Shown here piece by piece: positions 1 to 7,793 of a DNA stretch of 28,239 bases. The notes beneath the pieces are model-generated. The model did no database searches and was not told the origin of the DNA. It was given only the letters and a program-made list of their open reading frames with translations. The DNA is from a virus, in IMG/VR virus record IMGVR_UViG_3300033816_000014, positions 1-28,239 of that record; one strand, given 5' to 3'. The position numbers and the translations under genes are program-made. Numbering within the stretch: position 1 is the first letter of the stretch; every line of letters begins with the position of its first letter.

Positions 1-1
1 A

Positions 2-850
2 ACAACACAGCAGGCGTATACGCTGTCTGTGTTTGTCAAGGTGGGGACTGCAACTACAAATGGAATTGCGTTATTTGTGTCCGACCAAACTGCAACAAAT
101 AACTTTCGCGCAAACTTCAACCTTTTTACACTTGGTACAACGGCTCTTAGTACTGGATGGGCAACCCCTACGTCCACAATAATCCCTTATCCGAATGGTT
201 GGTATCGCTGTATTCTTTCAGGTGTAACCAGCACCGCGCATACATCTCTACGTGCAATCATCTACTTAAATTTTTTTGGCAACACAGCAGACACTTACGG
301 CACCCATCACCTCTGGGGCGCCCAACTAGAAGTCGGCGCCTTCCCCACCAGCTATATCCCCACAACCACAGCCACGGTCACCCGCAGTGCAGACGTGGCC
401 AGTATTAGTGGTAGCAACTTCTCTAGTTGGTATCGGCAGGATGAGGGGACGGTGTTTGTTGATGTTCCTGGTATCTACAACACAGCGGCAGCGTTTACAT
501 TGTCAGATGGAACAAACAATAACCGCATATTGTTGGATCACGGGACAAACACACGCCGCGGCAGAATTGTCACTGGTGGCGCAGATCAAGCTAGCCTGAC
601 ATCCTCTTATGTTTACGGCTCTCCAATTAAATCTACTGTCGCCTATGCTCTTGACAACTCTGCGTTGGCAAGCAACGGTTCTCTGTCTGCAAATTCCCCT
701 GACACAAGTTGCACTATTCCTACGGCAATAGATCGTTTGAATATAGGTTCAAATTCAGGATCTGCGGCGCAAGCTGGGACATCCATCCGCCGCCTCACCT
801 ACTGGCCCACCCGCCTGTCCAACGAAACCCTCCAAACCATCACCCAATGA
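2..850 (+). CDS. Fibre or head-spike-like virion protein, C-terminal part (5' end outside window)
   Basis: The reading frame is open to the left edge of the window, so this is the last 282 residues of a longer protein; the GTG at 29 is only an internal codon. The visible start (YTLSVFVKVG) resembles the beta-sandwich carbohydrate-binding modules of phage fibres and head spikes. The C-terminal half reads as a LamG-like jelly roll ending in RRLTYWPTRLSNETLQ, a tail end I associate with phage adhesins. It contains mostly beta-strand-forming residues, few charges, and no coiled coil. Codon use is GC-richer than the tail genes downstream. Its place upstream of the capsid gene, where T7 has its portal and scaffold genes, points to an inserted host-range module. 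Function in adhesion or capsid decoration is inferred. Confidence 0.72.
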   Translation, partial: TTQQAYTLSVFVKVGTATTNGIALFVSDQTATNNFRANFNLFTLGTTALSTGWATPTSTIIPYPNGWYRCILSGVTSTAHTSLRAIIYLNFFGNTADTYGTHHLWGAQLEVGAFPTSYIPTTTATVTRSADVASISGSNFSSWYRQDEGTVFVDVPGIYNTAAAFTLSDGTNNNRILLDHGTNTRRGRIVTGGADQASLTSSYVYGSPIKSTVAYALDNSALASNGSLSANSPDTSCTIPTAIDRLNIGSNSGSAAQAGTSIRRLTYWPTRLSNETLQTITQ

Positions 851-1017
851 TTATCCACATCCGCAACACAGAACACACCGCTAAATGCGGCGCAGCATTA
901 GAACATTTGGAGCCTGTTTTTACGACTCCTGATCTTGCGATGAGCGCAGCGGAAGAAGGTCTCGTCCTTAGGCCGTGCCACTTCTGCCTTAATGCTGTTG
1001 GATACCAACCCTCGTAG
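847..1017 (+). CDS. Small Cys/His-rich conserved phage protein
   Basis: A 56-residue protein whose ATG overlaps the stop codon of the preceding fibre-like gene (ATGA), which implies translational coupling. I chose this start over earlier in-frame codons because of that overlap and because the upstream residues run inside the fibre gene. It has C19, then a C-terminal PCHFC pair (Cys-x-x-Cys with an internal His) plus His4 and His10, which could bind one zinc ion. No membrane segment. Proteins of this kind often sit right behind phage adhesin genes, but I do not know a function. It may be a small accessory or assembly factor for the fibre. Confidence 0.6.
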   Translation: MIIHIRNTEHTAKCGAALEHLEPVFTTPDLAMSAAEEGLVLRPCHFCLNAVGYQPS

Positions 1018-1029
1018 TCGGCAACACTA

Positions 1030-1305
1030 ATGACTAACTACCTTCGCTTTCTCGATGAAGCCACAGCTAAGACCGTACTGGCTGACTACCTAGCAGAAGA
1101 CGACACCTGGATCACCGCCAGCCATAGTCATGCGTTGGATGTGATTGGCACCATCACCCGTGGCGGGGAGTGGGACGACGAAGGCAACGTCATCGCCGAA
1201 CCCACCGTGCTGGATGGCTGGCACGTCAACTATGTTGGCAACCTACCTGATGGGTGGGATGATTACATCGTTACACCTGATCAACCTGTAAGGGTTTTCT
1301 TTTAA
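1030..1305 (+). CDS. Small acidic phage protein of the fibre-associated type
   Basis: A 91-residue acidic protein (pattern MTNYLRFLDEATA ... ALDVIGTI ... LDGWHVNYVG ... PDGWDDYIVTP ... RVFF). I recognise this layout from small genes placed directly downstream of phage tail fibre or adhesin genes. The exact role is not known to me; assembly or attachment of the fibre is a reasonable guess from position. The ATG at 1030 lies 12 bases after the previous stop. The gene is followed within 10 bases by a hairpin terminator, so it closes the first transcription unit of the window. Composition matches the GC-rich fibre gene upstream rather than the tail genes downstream. Confidence 0.65.
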   Translation: MTNYLRFLDEATAKTVLADYLAEDDTWITASHSHALDVIGTITRGGEWDDEGNVIAEPTVLDGWHVNYVGNLPDGWDDYIVTPDQPVRVFF

Positions 1306-1312
1306 TTGGACT

Positions 1313-1344
1313 GGAGGCACCTCAGAGTAGGACCTCCTTTTCTT
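1313..1344 (+). terminator. Rho-independent terminator before the capsid gene
   Basis: GGAGG (1313-1317) pairs with CCTCC (1333-1337), with an inner CCT/AGG pairing, and TTTTCTTT follows directly. It separates the fibre module from the capsid unit. The stem is short, so read-through is likely. Confidence 0.5.
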
Positions 1345-1466
1345 TGGCTTAGGCCGAGTACGCTCGATACCCTTTGCCATGACAGTCGGAGAGACGACAA
1401 CAAAAATGACAACAAAAATTCTAAGCGCTTAGAGAGACAACACACAACAATTCTCTCTTTACTATT
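1345..1466 (+). promoter_or_regulatory. Untranslated leader of the capsid gene with repeats and a hairpin
   Basis: Leader upstream of the capsid GTG. It holds a perfect 12-base tandem repeat GACAACAAAAAT (1396-1407 and 1408-1419), a perfect 14-base palindrome TCTAAGCGCTTAGA (1420-1433), and a hairpin AGAGAG (1431-1436) / CTCTCT (1453-1458) whose 16-base loop is A/C-rich and unstructured. No purine-rich ribosome binding site stands in front of the GTG at 1467. The string GGAGAGACGACAAC at 1388-1401 resembles the start of T7 late transcripts (GGGAGACCACAAC), so a phage RNA polymerase promoter ending here is possible. I found no second copy to support that. Confidence 0.5.
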
Positions 1467-2468
1467 GTGGCTAACACTACTCAAACTCTGGTAGGTGCTC
1501 TTAACAAAGTTAATGACGGCTCCTACGATTCTAAATATGCAACTTACCTGAAACTGTTTTCAGGTGAGATGATCAAAGCCTATGAATCGGCTACGATCGC
1601 TAAGGACACTGTACAGACCCGTACTCTTCGTAACGGCAAATCTTTGCAGTTTATTTATACTGGCCGTATGCAGGCTGGCTATCACACCCCCGGCACTCCT
1701 ATCCTTGGTAGTGGTGATCCTCCGGTGGCTGAGAAGACCATCATTTGTGATGACCTTCTGATCAGCTCTGCATTCGTATATGACTTGGATGAAACGCTGG
1801 CACATTATAGTCTGCGTTCTGAGATCTCTGCTAAGATCGGTCATGCTCTGGCCGAAGCTTATGACAAGAAGATCTTCCGTATCATCGCTAAAGCTGCCCG
1901 TCAAGCTCACCCTATCACTGCTGCTCCTGGTCCTGAGCCCGGCGGTTCTGTGATCCAACTGGGTGCTACTAACGAGTACAATGCTCAAGCACTGGTTGAC
2001 GCCTTCTTCGAAGCTGCCAGTATTCTCGATGAGAAGAATGTTCCTAAGACTGGTCGTCATGCTGTGCTGTCCCCGCGTCAGTACTATGCTCTGATCAGCC
2101 AAGTGGATACCAACATCCTGAACCGTGACTACGGTAACACCTCTGGTAATCTGACCAGCGGTGAGGGTCTCTATGAGATCGCTGGTATCTCCATCAAGCG
2201 TTCTAACAACCTACCCTTCCTGGCTGGTACTGTGAACTCTGTTCCTGGTGAGAACAACGATTACTCCGGCGACTTCAGCACCCACTGTGGTCTGATCTAT
2301 CAGCGTGATGCTGCTGGTGTTGTGGAAGCAATTGGTCCCCAAGTGCAGACGACTGGTTCTGATGTTCGTACCATGTACCAAGGCGACGTTATCGTTGGTC
2401 GTCTTGCCATGGGTGCTGACTGGCTGAACCCCGCTGCTGCTATTGAGCTGCAGTCGGCTCGCTCCTGA
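1467..2468 (+). CDS. Major capsid protein, T7 gp10-like
   Basis: 333 residues, close to T7 gp10A (345). It builds the icosahedral head around the scaffold. The N-terminal half carries the pattern I link with T7-like capsid proteins (LKLFSGEMIKAYE, TRTLRNGKSLQFIYTGRMQAGYHTPG, IICDDLLISSAFVYDLDE, GHALAEAYDKKIFR), followed by the acidic and aromatic strands of the HK97-type core. The start is GTG, since the conserved region begins soon after and no in-frame ATG precedes it. Codon choice is strongly biased (GCT, GGT, CGT, and C-ending codons), as expected for the most abundant virion protein. The gene sits in front of the tail tube genes as in T7. No frameshift product like gp10B is evident. Confidence 0.95.
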   Translation: MANTTQTLVGALNKVNDGSYDSKYATYLKLFSGEMIKAYESATIAKDTVQTRTLRNGKSLQFIYTGRMQAGYHTPGTPILGSGDPPVAEKTIICDDLLISSAFVYDLDETLAHYSLRSEISAKIGHALAEAYDKKIFRIIAKAARQAHPITAAPGPEPGGSVIQLGATNEYNAQALVDAFFEAASILDEKNVPKTGRHAVLSPRQYYALISQVDTNILNRDYGNTSGNLTSGEGLYEIAGISIKRSNNLPFLAGTVNSVPGENNDYSGDFSTHCGLIYQRDAAGVVEAIGPQVQTTGSDVRTMYQGDVIVGRLAMGADWLNPAAAIELQSARS

Positions 2469-2486
2469 TAATAGGGAGGCAATCTA

Positions 2487-2678
2487 GTGGCTATTACCCC
2501 TGGCACTTCTGAAGTTGTAAAGATTCCTGCTACGCAGATCTTTAGTTCCGGTAGCTCCGTTGCCTCCTACACCCTGAACCCCTGTTCTCCTCTTGAGGCA
2601 GGGCGTCTGGTTGTAGGTAACGGTGTGCAGGATCGTGCAACAACTGGCTCCTTCATTTCTGGAGCAACCGCTTCGTAA
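2487..2678 (+). CDS. Small capsid-module protein of unknown role
   Basis: A 63-residue protein with a GTG start, preceded by a good ribosome binding site (GGGAGG at 2474-2479, about 7 bases upstream), which decides the start. It is rich in Ser, Thr, Val and Gly and contains one Cys; no membrane segment is visible. It uses the same highly expressed codon set as the capsid gene 18 bases upstream and is likely made in quantity, so a minor head or decoration protein is plausible. I do not recognise a family. Confidence 0.6.
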   Translation: MAITPGTSEVVKIPATQIFSSGSSVASYTLNPCSPLEAGRLVVGNGVQDRATTGSFISGATAS

Positions 2679-2696
2679 CTCAATCTAGGATAAACA

Positions 2697-3179
2697 ATGT
2701 CTATCACTCTTAATGGTAATATCGGTGCTGTGTATCAGCCTGATATGATGCAGCTGGCTAACGTTGTTGACGCTAACCAAATTGTTAACAACAGCTCGAC
2801 TCTGGTCGATGTTCCCCAGCTGAAGCTTAACGTTGATTCGTATGAGCGTGTGCTCTTCCGTGTTAACCTGTTCTACAACACTGCTACTGGTGCTGACTTC
2901 AAGTATCAAGTGGCTGTGCCTAGCACCCCTACTCTGTATCGTCAGCTGACTGAAGGTATGGCTCCTGATGACACTGCATTTGATCTGGCTGTTGCCACTT
3001 CTTCTGCTGCTGTGTCTATCCTCGGCGCTGCTAACACCAACGGTTTCCTGCGTGTTACTGGTGTACTGGTGAATGGTGCTAACGCTGGTACCCTGCAGTT
3101 CAAGTTTGCACAAGATGCAGCTACTGCTAGCGATACCACTGTGTATGCTGGTTCTTTCCTCGAATATCGTCGGTTCTGA
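2697..3179 (+). CDS. Putative virion structural (head decoration-like) protein
   Basis: 160 residues, predicted beta-rich from alternating hydrophobic residues (ERVLFRVNLFYN, GTLQFKFAQDA, YAGSFLEYRRF). The C-terminal AGSFLEYRRF resembles small virion proteins found next to capsid genes in marine and freshwater podophages and pelagiphages. Codon use is as biased as in the capsid gene, which suggests high expression and many copies per virion. It lies between the capsid gene and the Tphi-like terminator. A jelly-roll decoration protein or head fibre is my inference; a head-tail connector role is less likely, because those genes lie downstream. Confidence 0.65.
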   Translation: MSITLNGNIGAVYQPDMMQLANVVDANQIVNNSSTLVDVPQLKLNVDSYERVLFRVNLFYNTATGADFKYQVAVPSTPTLYRQLTEGMAPDDTAFDLAVATSSAAVSILGAANTNGFLRVTGVLVNGANAGTLQFKFAQDAATASDTTVYAGSFLEYRRF

Positions 3180-3181
3180 TC

Positions 3182-3445
3182 ATGGCAAACATTTCTCAAG
3201 CTGCTGGTGGCGGTGGTGTAAGTGGTCGTGGCGCTCCTGGTGCTGTGACTGGCGCTTACGATACTGCCTATACTGCTAATGGTAACCTGGCTGTGGCTGG
3301 CTCTAATGCCGTCCGTCGTTCTGTTGCTAAGACTAACGGTACTACCGTGTCCAAGGTATTCTCTATCACCTCTGGTTTCCGCACTGCCTATGCTGGTGTG
3401 GAAGTTGATTCTCCGGCACTTGATGCTACTCGCACTGGTGCTTGA
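3182..3445 (+). CDS. Small Gly/Ala-rich capsid-module protein
   Basis: 87 residues. The first 35 residues are rich in Gly and Ala (AAGGGGVSGRGAPGA), probably flexible; the rest has beta-forming stretches (SKVFSITSGFRTAYAGVEVD). The ATG follows the previous stop by 2 bases, so translation is coupled. It shares the capsid gene's codon bias and is the last gene before the strong terminator at 3457. A minor virion component is likely from context; no family recognised. Confidence 0.6.
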   Translation: MANISQAAGGGGVSGRGAPGAVTGAYDTAYTANGNLAVAGSNAVRRSVAKTNGTTVSKVFSITSGFRTAYAGVEVDSPALDATRTGA

Positions 3446-3456
3446 TTAAATCTACT

Positions 3457-3486
3457 GGGGGATCCTTTGTGGTCCCCTTTTCTTTT
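3457..3486 (+). terminator. Strong terminator after the capsid module (T7 Tphi position)
   Basis: GGGGA plus CC (with one bulged T) pairs with GG plus TCCCC around a TTTGT loop, and TTTTCTTTT follows. It lies between the capsid genes and the tail tube A gene, which is exactly where T7 has its single late terminator Tphi. It would give high capsid and lower tail transcription. Confidence 0.85.
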
Positions 3487-3512
3487 ACTATACATATAAC
3501 GATATTGTTATT

Positions 3513-4181
3513 ATGACATTTTCTACCACTGGCTCTAAGACTGAGCTTCAAGCTGTCAATCAGATCCTGGCGTCAGTTGGTCAGGCTCCTGTGACTTCTA
3601 TTGATACGGAAACGATTACTGTAAATGGTAATCAGGTTACCGTAGTAACCAACCCGGACGTTGCGATTGCTTACGATACTCTTCAAGAAGTATCACGTGA
3701 AGTTCAAGGAGAGGGTTGGACGTTTAATAAAGAATTTGATTATCCGTTCACCCCCAATAATAACAATCAGATCCTATGGCCAAATAATGTCCTACATATG
3801 GATCTCTCTGATAACCCTAACTATGCAACCAGTTATAGAGAGAAGGACACTGTAAAGCGTGAAGGTAAGCTGTATGATCGCATGAATCATACGTACACAT
3901 GGACTGATACAATCTACTGTGATGTGCTTTGGTTCTTTGAATGGACTGATCTACCGTCTCCTATCCAAGATTATATCACCTGTAGGGCTGCTGCAATCGC
4001 CTCCAGTAGGCTTGTAGGTGACGCTACGCAGTATCAGATCCTCCAACAGAAAGAAGCCTATGCAAGGGCACAGGCGTTGGAGTATGAATGCAATGAAGGT
4101 GACTACAGTATGTTTGGTTACCCACGTCAGGGTACCTTCTATCAAAGCTATCAACCGTACAACGCTCTGCAGAGATTCTAA
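3513..4181 (+). CDS. Tail tubular protein A, T7 gp11-like adaptor
   Basis: 222 residues (T7 gp11 is 196). It forms the ring that joins the portal to the tail nozzle. The family pattern is clear: an N-terminal helix LQAVNQILASVGQAPVTS, then YDTLQEVSREVQGEGWTFN, and the helical C-terminal half with the conserved LPSPIQDYITCRAAAIASSR region. It follows the terminator by about 27 bases of AT-rich sequence with TATACATATAAC, which could hold a promoter. Codon bias drops sharply compared with the capsid genes. Its stop overlaps the start of the nozzle gene (TAATG). Confidence 0.92.
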   Translation: MTFSTTGSKTELQAVNQILASVGQAPVTSIDTETITVNGNQVTVVTNPDVAIAYDTLQEVSREVQGEGWTFNKEFDYPFTPNNNNQILWPNNVLHMDLSDNPNYATSYREKDTVKREGKLYDRMNHTYTWTDTIYCDVLWFFEWTDLPSPIQDYITCRAAAIASSRLVGDATQYQILQQKEAYARAQALEYECNEGDYSMFGYPRQGTFYQSYQPYNALQRF

Positions 4182-6754
4182 TGGCAGCAGTAACACAATT
4201 TATCCCAACCTTCCTTGGTGGTGTCAGTAAGCAAACTGACATTAAGAAACAACCTGGACAGGTTAATCAAATCCTTAATGGATTCCCTGATCCAACATAT
4301 GGTTTGCTAAAAAGGAATGGAAGTCAGTTCCTTGGTCTTATTAATGAGAGCACTGATAACTTCACCGATGGTCATTGGTTTCAAATCTCTCGTGATAATG
4401 ACGAACGTTACATCGGTATAATTACAAAGGCTGGTAACATCCGTATCTGGAATACTGTACCCACAGTAACTAGTGGAGTATTGAGTCTTACTGAAGCTAC
4501 AATCACTGGTAAGAGTGCAGCTGATGTTGTTACGTATCTTACCCCACCTAACACCACTAAGGGTGTTGATGACTTTCATACATTCTCTTACCTAGATCAG
4601 ACTTATATTGTCAATAAGAACAAGACAGTTGCAATGACTGCGAAGACAGATTACTATCTTCGTACTCGTGCTACTGTTGTTATTGGTAGTATTGATTATG
4701 ATGCTACGTATAAAGTATGGATCAATGGTACATCATATAGCTTCACTACTGTTGATCTAACTGCTGCTAATACACGTGGTTATCCTGTTACTTCTGATGA
4801 AATCCTAACTGGTCTTAAGTCAGCTATTGATGCAGCACTTAGTGCTACCTTTACTGTCACTAAATATGCTAATAGTTTGGAGATCGAAAGAACAGATGGT
4901 CAGACGCCATTCACTATTGAAGTGACTGGTGGTATAGAAGGTGTCTCTTTGACCTGCTACCAAGATGATGTGATCTCATCTGCACGGTTGGCTGCTTATA
5001 CAAAGCCTGGTAGGCGTGTTAAGGTAACCAATAGTGTTGATGAACGTGCATCCTATTATGTTATCTTTTCTTCTACTGGTAATGCACCTGGTGGTACTAG
5101 TGCAGTGAATGCTGGTTCTGGTTACTGGGAAGAGTCACGTGGCTGGGACATTGATGTTGATGTTAATGGTAATCCTGTTGCCACTGCTGGTAAGTTTCTA
5201 GCTAAACTATCATCTAGTGGTTTCAACGCTGAGACCATGCCATATAAGATTGTTAACACTGGTACTAACACCTTCTCTATTACAAAGGAGACATGGGCAT
5301 CTAGGTTTACAGGTAATGACTATGGTAACCCCGTACCATCCTTTGTAGGAAGAGAGATTAAGTTTGGTCTTATTTATAGTAACCGCCTTGTATTCCTAAC
5401 TCAGGATACAATTGCTATGAGTGTGGCAAAAGACTTTGAGAACTTCTTCTTTACTAGTGCTCAAACAGTCATTGCTTCTGATCCGGTTGATGTAGAGACC
5501 TCTAGCTCTAGGGTTAGTAACCTCTTCTGTGCAGTACCACAGGCACAAGGTTTGATTCTATTCAGTGAGTATGAGCAATACCTGCTTTACTCAGAGAGTG
5601 GTATCATTTCACCAACAGACTCTATTGTTCGTACCGTCAGTCAGTACGAAAGTGATCGTTCGATTATAGCTCAAGATACTGGTGACTTCATTGGATTTGT
5701 ATCCAAATCAGCTGGTGCTACTAAGTTCTTTGGGATGCAATCCAAAGGTAATCTAGCTGCTGCAGATGTTTCTGAGGTTAGTAAAGTAGTTGCAGGTTAC
5801 TTACCAAGTGATCTACAGCAACTGATTGTCAATGTTCAGGATTCTACTACTGCATTGTACACCATCAACTCAGACTCTATTTACCTGTATAAGTATTTCT
5901 CTTCAGGTAATGAGCAACTGATGCAAGCATGGTTCAAGTGGCAGCTATCTAGTTCCATTAAGTTTGTAACAGTCATCAACAACTACTTTGTTGCTGTTGT
6001 TAAAGATGGTAGTCAGTACAAAGTACTCCTACTTGACATTATTCAGAACCTTGAACCTGTTCAGGTTGATGTAACACCTGGTGTCTATACAACTAGACTT
6101 GATCACTGTTTTGTCGTTAAAGCTGGTGGTACTATTACATACAACAGTGCTACAAATAAATCAACCATACCAAAACCATACACCCATATCACTGGTAAAA
6201 CACCTATTGTGATGACTGTACAGACCATGCAAGATGGTGCTGCTACAAATTATGGTAGTCTGTATACGCTATCAGCTACACCTAATGCTACTGTTACCCA
6301 TGATGTTATCTTAGAGGTAGAAGTACAAAGTGGTGCTTGGTTGATCTCTGGTGATTGGACAGGTAAGGAGTATGATCTAGTTGCTGGTTATGAGTTTGAC
6401 TTTGATATTGAACTTCCTCGCTATTTCTATAGAACACAAAACAGTGTCGATTGGACCTCTTCTTTGACTATTGCTCGGATGAAGTTTGACATTGGTTTCA
6501 GTGGTTCTATTAACTTCTACATTAACCGTTACGGTGCTCCCGAATGGCAGTATGTAGCTGGTGTACAAAACGCTGGATATTATCTAGCTAACTCATCCCC
6601 TACAATTGATCGAACAACACTTGCCGTGCCTATCCATCAAAAGAATACAAACTTTAATCTTAAACTAAACAGTAACTCACCTTTCCCTGTATCAGTTAAT
6701 AGTATGACATGGGAAGGTAACTATGCACCCCGTTATTATAGGAGGGCAGGGTAA
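4181..6754 (+). CDS. Tail tubular protein B, T7 gp12-like nozzle
   Basis: 857 residues (T7 gp12 is 794). It makes the hexameric nozzle of the short tail. The opening TQFIPTFLGGVSKQTD and PDPTYGLLKRNGSQFLG matches the family start; then come long beta-rich stretches, the EIKFGLIYSNRLVFLTQDTIAMS region and FENFFFTSAQTVIASDPVDV, and the C-terminal MTWEGNYAPRYYRRAG typical of the family. The gene starts inside the stop of tail tube A and its own stop overlaps the next start, so the three genes are translationally coupled. It is likely needed for genome ejection and as the platform for the fibres. Confidence 0.93.
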   Translation: MAAVTQFIPTFLGGVSKQTDIKKQPGQVNQILNGFPDPTYGLLKRNGSQFLGLINESTDNFTDGHWFQISRDNDERYIGIITKAGNIRIWNTVPTVTSGVLSLTEATITGKSAADVVTYLTPPNTTKGVDDFHTFSYLDQTYIVNKNKTVAMTAKTDYYLRTRATVVIGSIDYDATYKVWINGTSYSFTTVDLTAANTRGYPVTSDEILTGLKSAIDAALSATFTVTKYANSLEIERTDGQTPFTIEVTGGIEGVSLTCYQDDVISSARLAAYTKPGRRVKVTNSVDERASYYVIFSSTGNAPGGTSAVNAGSGYWEESRGWDIDVDVNGNPVATAGKFLAKLSSSGFNAETMPYKIVNTGTNTFSITKETWASRFTGNDYGNPVPSFVGREIKFGLIYSNRLVFLTQDTIAMSVAKDFENFFFTSAQTVIASDPVDVETSSSRVSNLFCAVPQAQGLILFSEYEQYLLYSESGIISPTDSIVRTVSQYESDRSIIAQDTGDFIGFVSKSAGATKFFGMQSKGNLAAADVSEVSKVVAGYLPSDLQQLIVNVQDSTTALYTINSDSIYLYKYFSSGNEQLMQAWFKWQLSSSIKFVTVINNYFVAVVKDGSQYKVLLLDIIQNLEPVQVDVTPGVYTTRLDHCFVVKAGGTITYNSATNKSTIPKPYTHITGKTPIVMTVQTMQDGAATNYGSLYTLSATPNATVTHDVILEVEVQSGAWLISGDWTGKEYDLVAGYEFDFDIELPRYFYRTQNSVDWTSSLTIARMKFDIGFSGSINFYINRYGAPEWQYVAGVQNAGYYLANSSPTIDRTTLAVPIHQKNTNFNLKLNSNSPFPVSVNSMTWEGNYAPRYYRRAG

Positions 6755-7785
6755 TGTCTCAAGCTATTACAGGTTTTTTTGGTGCTCAAGAACAAAACAG
6801 AGCAGCCCAAGAACAAGCTGATGCAATCAATAAGAGGAATCGTGTAGCTAGACGTTTTACTAACAAGAACCAACGTCGACAGTTTAGGTACGATAAAGAT
6901 TCCATTGATATTCAACGCAAGAATATCGCACAAGAGTATGCCTTCCAGGATGCTATTGCCCAGGATAATTATCGCTACCAGATGACTATCCAAGCATTTG
7001 ATTTTGCTAATCAGATGCGAGCATTCCAGCAATCTCAACAGACCGCTGCTCAGCAGTTGGACTTTAACAGGTTTGCTCAGGACTATGCTATTCAAGATGC
7101 TGCACGATGGGAACAAGAGCAATCCATCTCTTTGGACTTTGAAGAAAAGTCAACCATGATGAATTTTCGGTACAATCAACTCGGTGCCGAACTTGGTCAA
7201 AAACAGAATGAAGCAGTACTTCAACAGACACGTGGCCAAAATCAACTTAATCAGCAATCTGCTTATGTAGAGGCGTTGAAGAATATGGGTCAAGCTGTAG
7301 CTCGTGGAGCTAATGGTGTAACCGCAGAGAAAGTTGCTCAGTCTTCTATTGCAGAAGCTGGTCTTAGGATGTCTGCATTGATTGATGATGTCTTTAATGC
7401 TGAACGCACGTTTGGCTTGAGCATGGCAGACATTAATCAGAAGCTGACGCAGTTTAACGACCAGTACTATCTGGATCGCGCTCAAATTGCTACTTCACGT
7501 ACTAGCCTTAAAAACCAAACTCAAGCTATGGTTCAACAGGCTGCACTTAGTAAGTATCAGGCTGATCTTAATGCTATGGCGAATATCATGTTGCCTCCGC
7601 TACCTCCTGTTCCGCTACCTACTCCTCGTGCATTGCCGCGTCCTACTCTTCAAGATCCTAAGAAGCCTAAGCCACTTCCCAAAGTTGTTGAAGTTGATGC
7701 TGCTTACACTAATCCATGGCTTGCTGGACTAAGTGGGTTGGCTGAAGATGTGAAAACTGCTGTTAGTTTGGGAGCATTTAAGTAA
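6754..7785 (+). CDS. Internal virion protein, gp14-like
   Basis: 343 residues, longer than T7 gp14 (196). Very rich in Gln, Ala and Asn, with long helical or coiled-coil stretches through about residue 280 (EQNRAAQEQADAINKR, FQQSQQTAAQQ) and a proline-rich segment near residues 282-310 (LPPLPPVPLPTPRALPRP), then a hydrophobic tail. Position directly after the nozzle gene and before two giant proteins is the gp14 slot of T7 ejectosomes, where the protein lines the head core and later forms the outer-membrane channel. Start ATG overlaps the previous stop, with GGAGGG upstream at about 6741. The assignment rests on context and composition. Confidence 0.75.
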   Translation: MSQAITGFFGAQEQNRAAQEQADAINKRNRVARRFTNKNQRRQFRYDKDSIDIQRKNIAQEYAFQDAIAQDNYRYQMTIQAFDFANQMRAFQQSQQTAAQQLDFNRFAQDYAIQDAARWEQEQSISLDFEEKSTMMNFRYNQLGAELGQKQNEAVLQQTRGQNQLNQQSAYVEALKNMGQAVARGANGVTAEKVAQSSIAEAGLRMSALIDDVFNAERTFGLSMADINQKLTQFNDQYYLDRAQIATSRTSLKNQTQAMVQQAALSKYQADLNAMANIMLPPLPPVPLPTPRALPRPTLQDPKKPKPLPKVVEVDAAYTNPWLAGLSGLAEDVKTAVSLGAFK

Positions 7786-7793
7786 GGTAAACT

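Noticed and set aside
1306-1494. 62-codon ORF across the capsid leader
   Set aside because: It begins inside the terminator and overlaps the capsid start in another frame; the sequence is better explained as leader.
1560-2102. 180-codon minus-strand ORF inside the capsid gene
   Set aside because: It is antisense to a gene with strong codon bias, which creates long shadow frames; the translation has no recognisable features.
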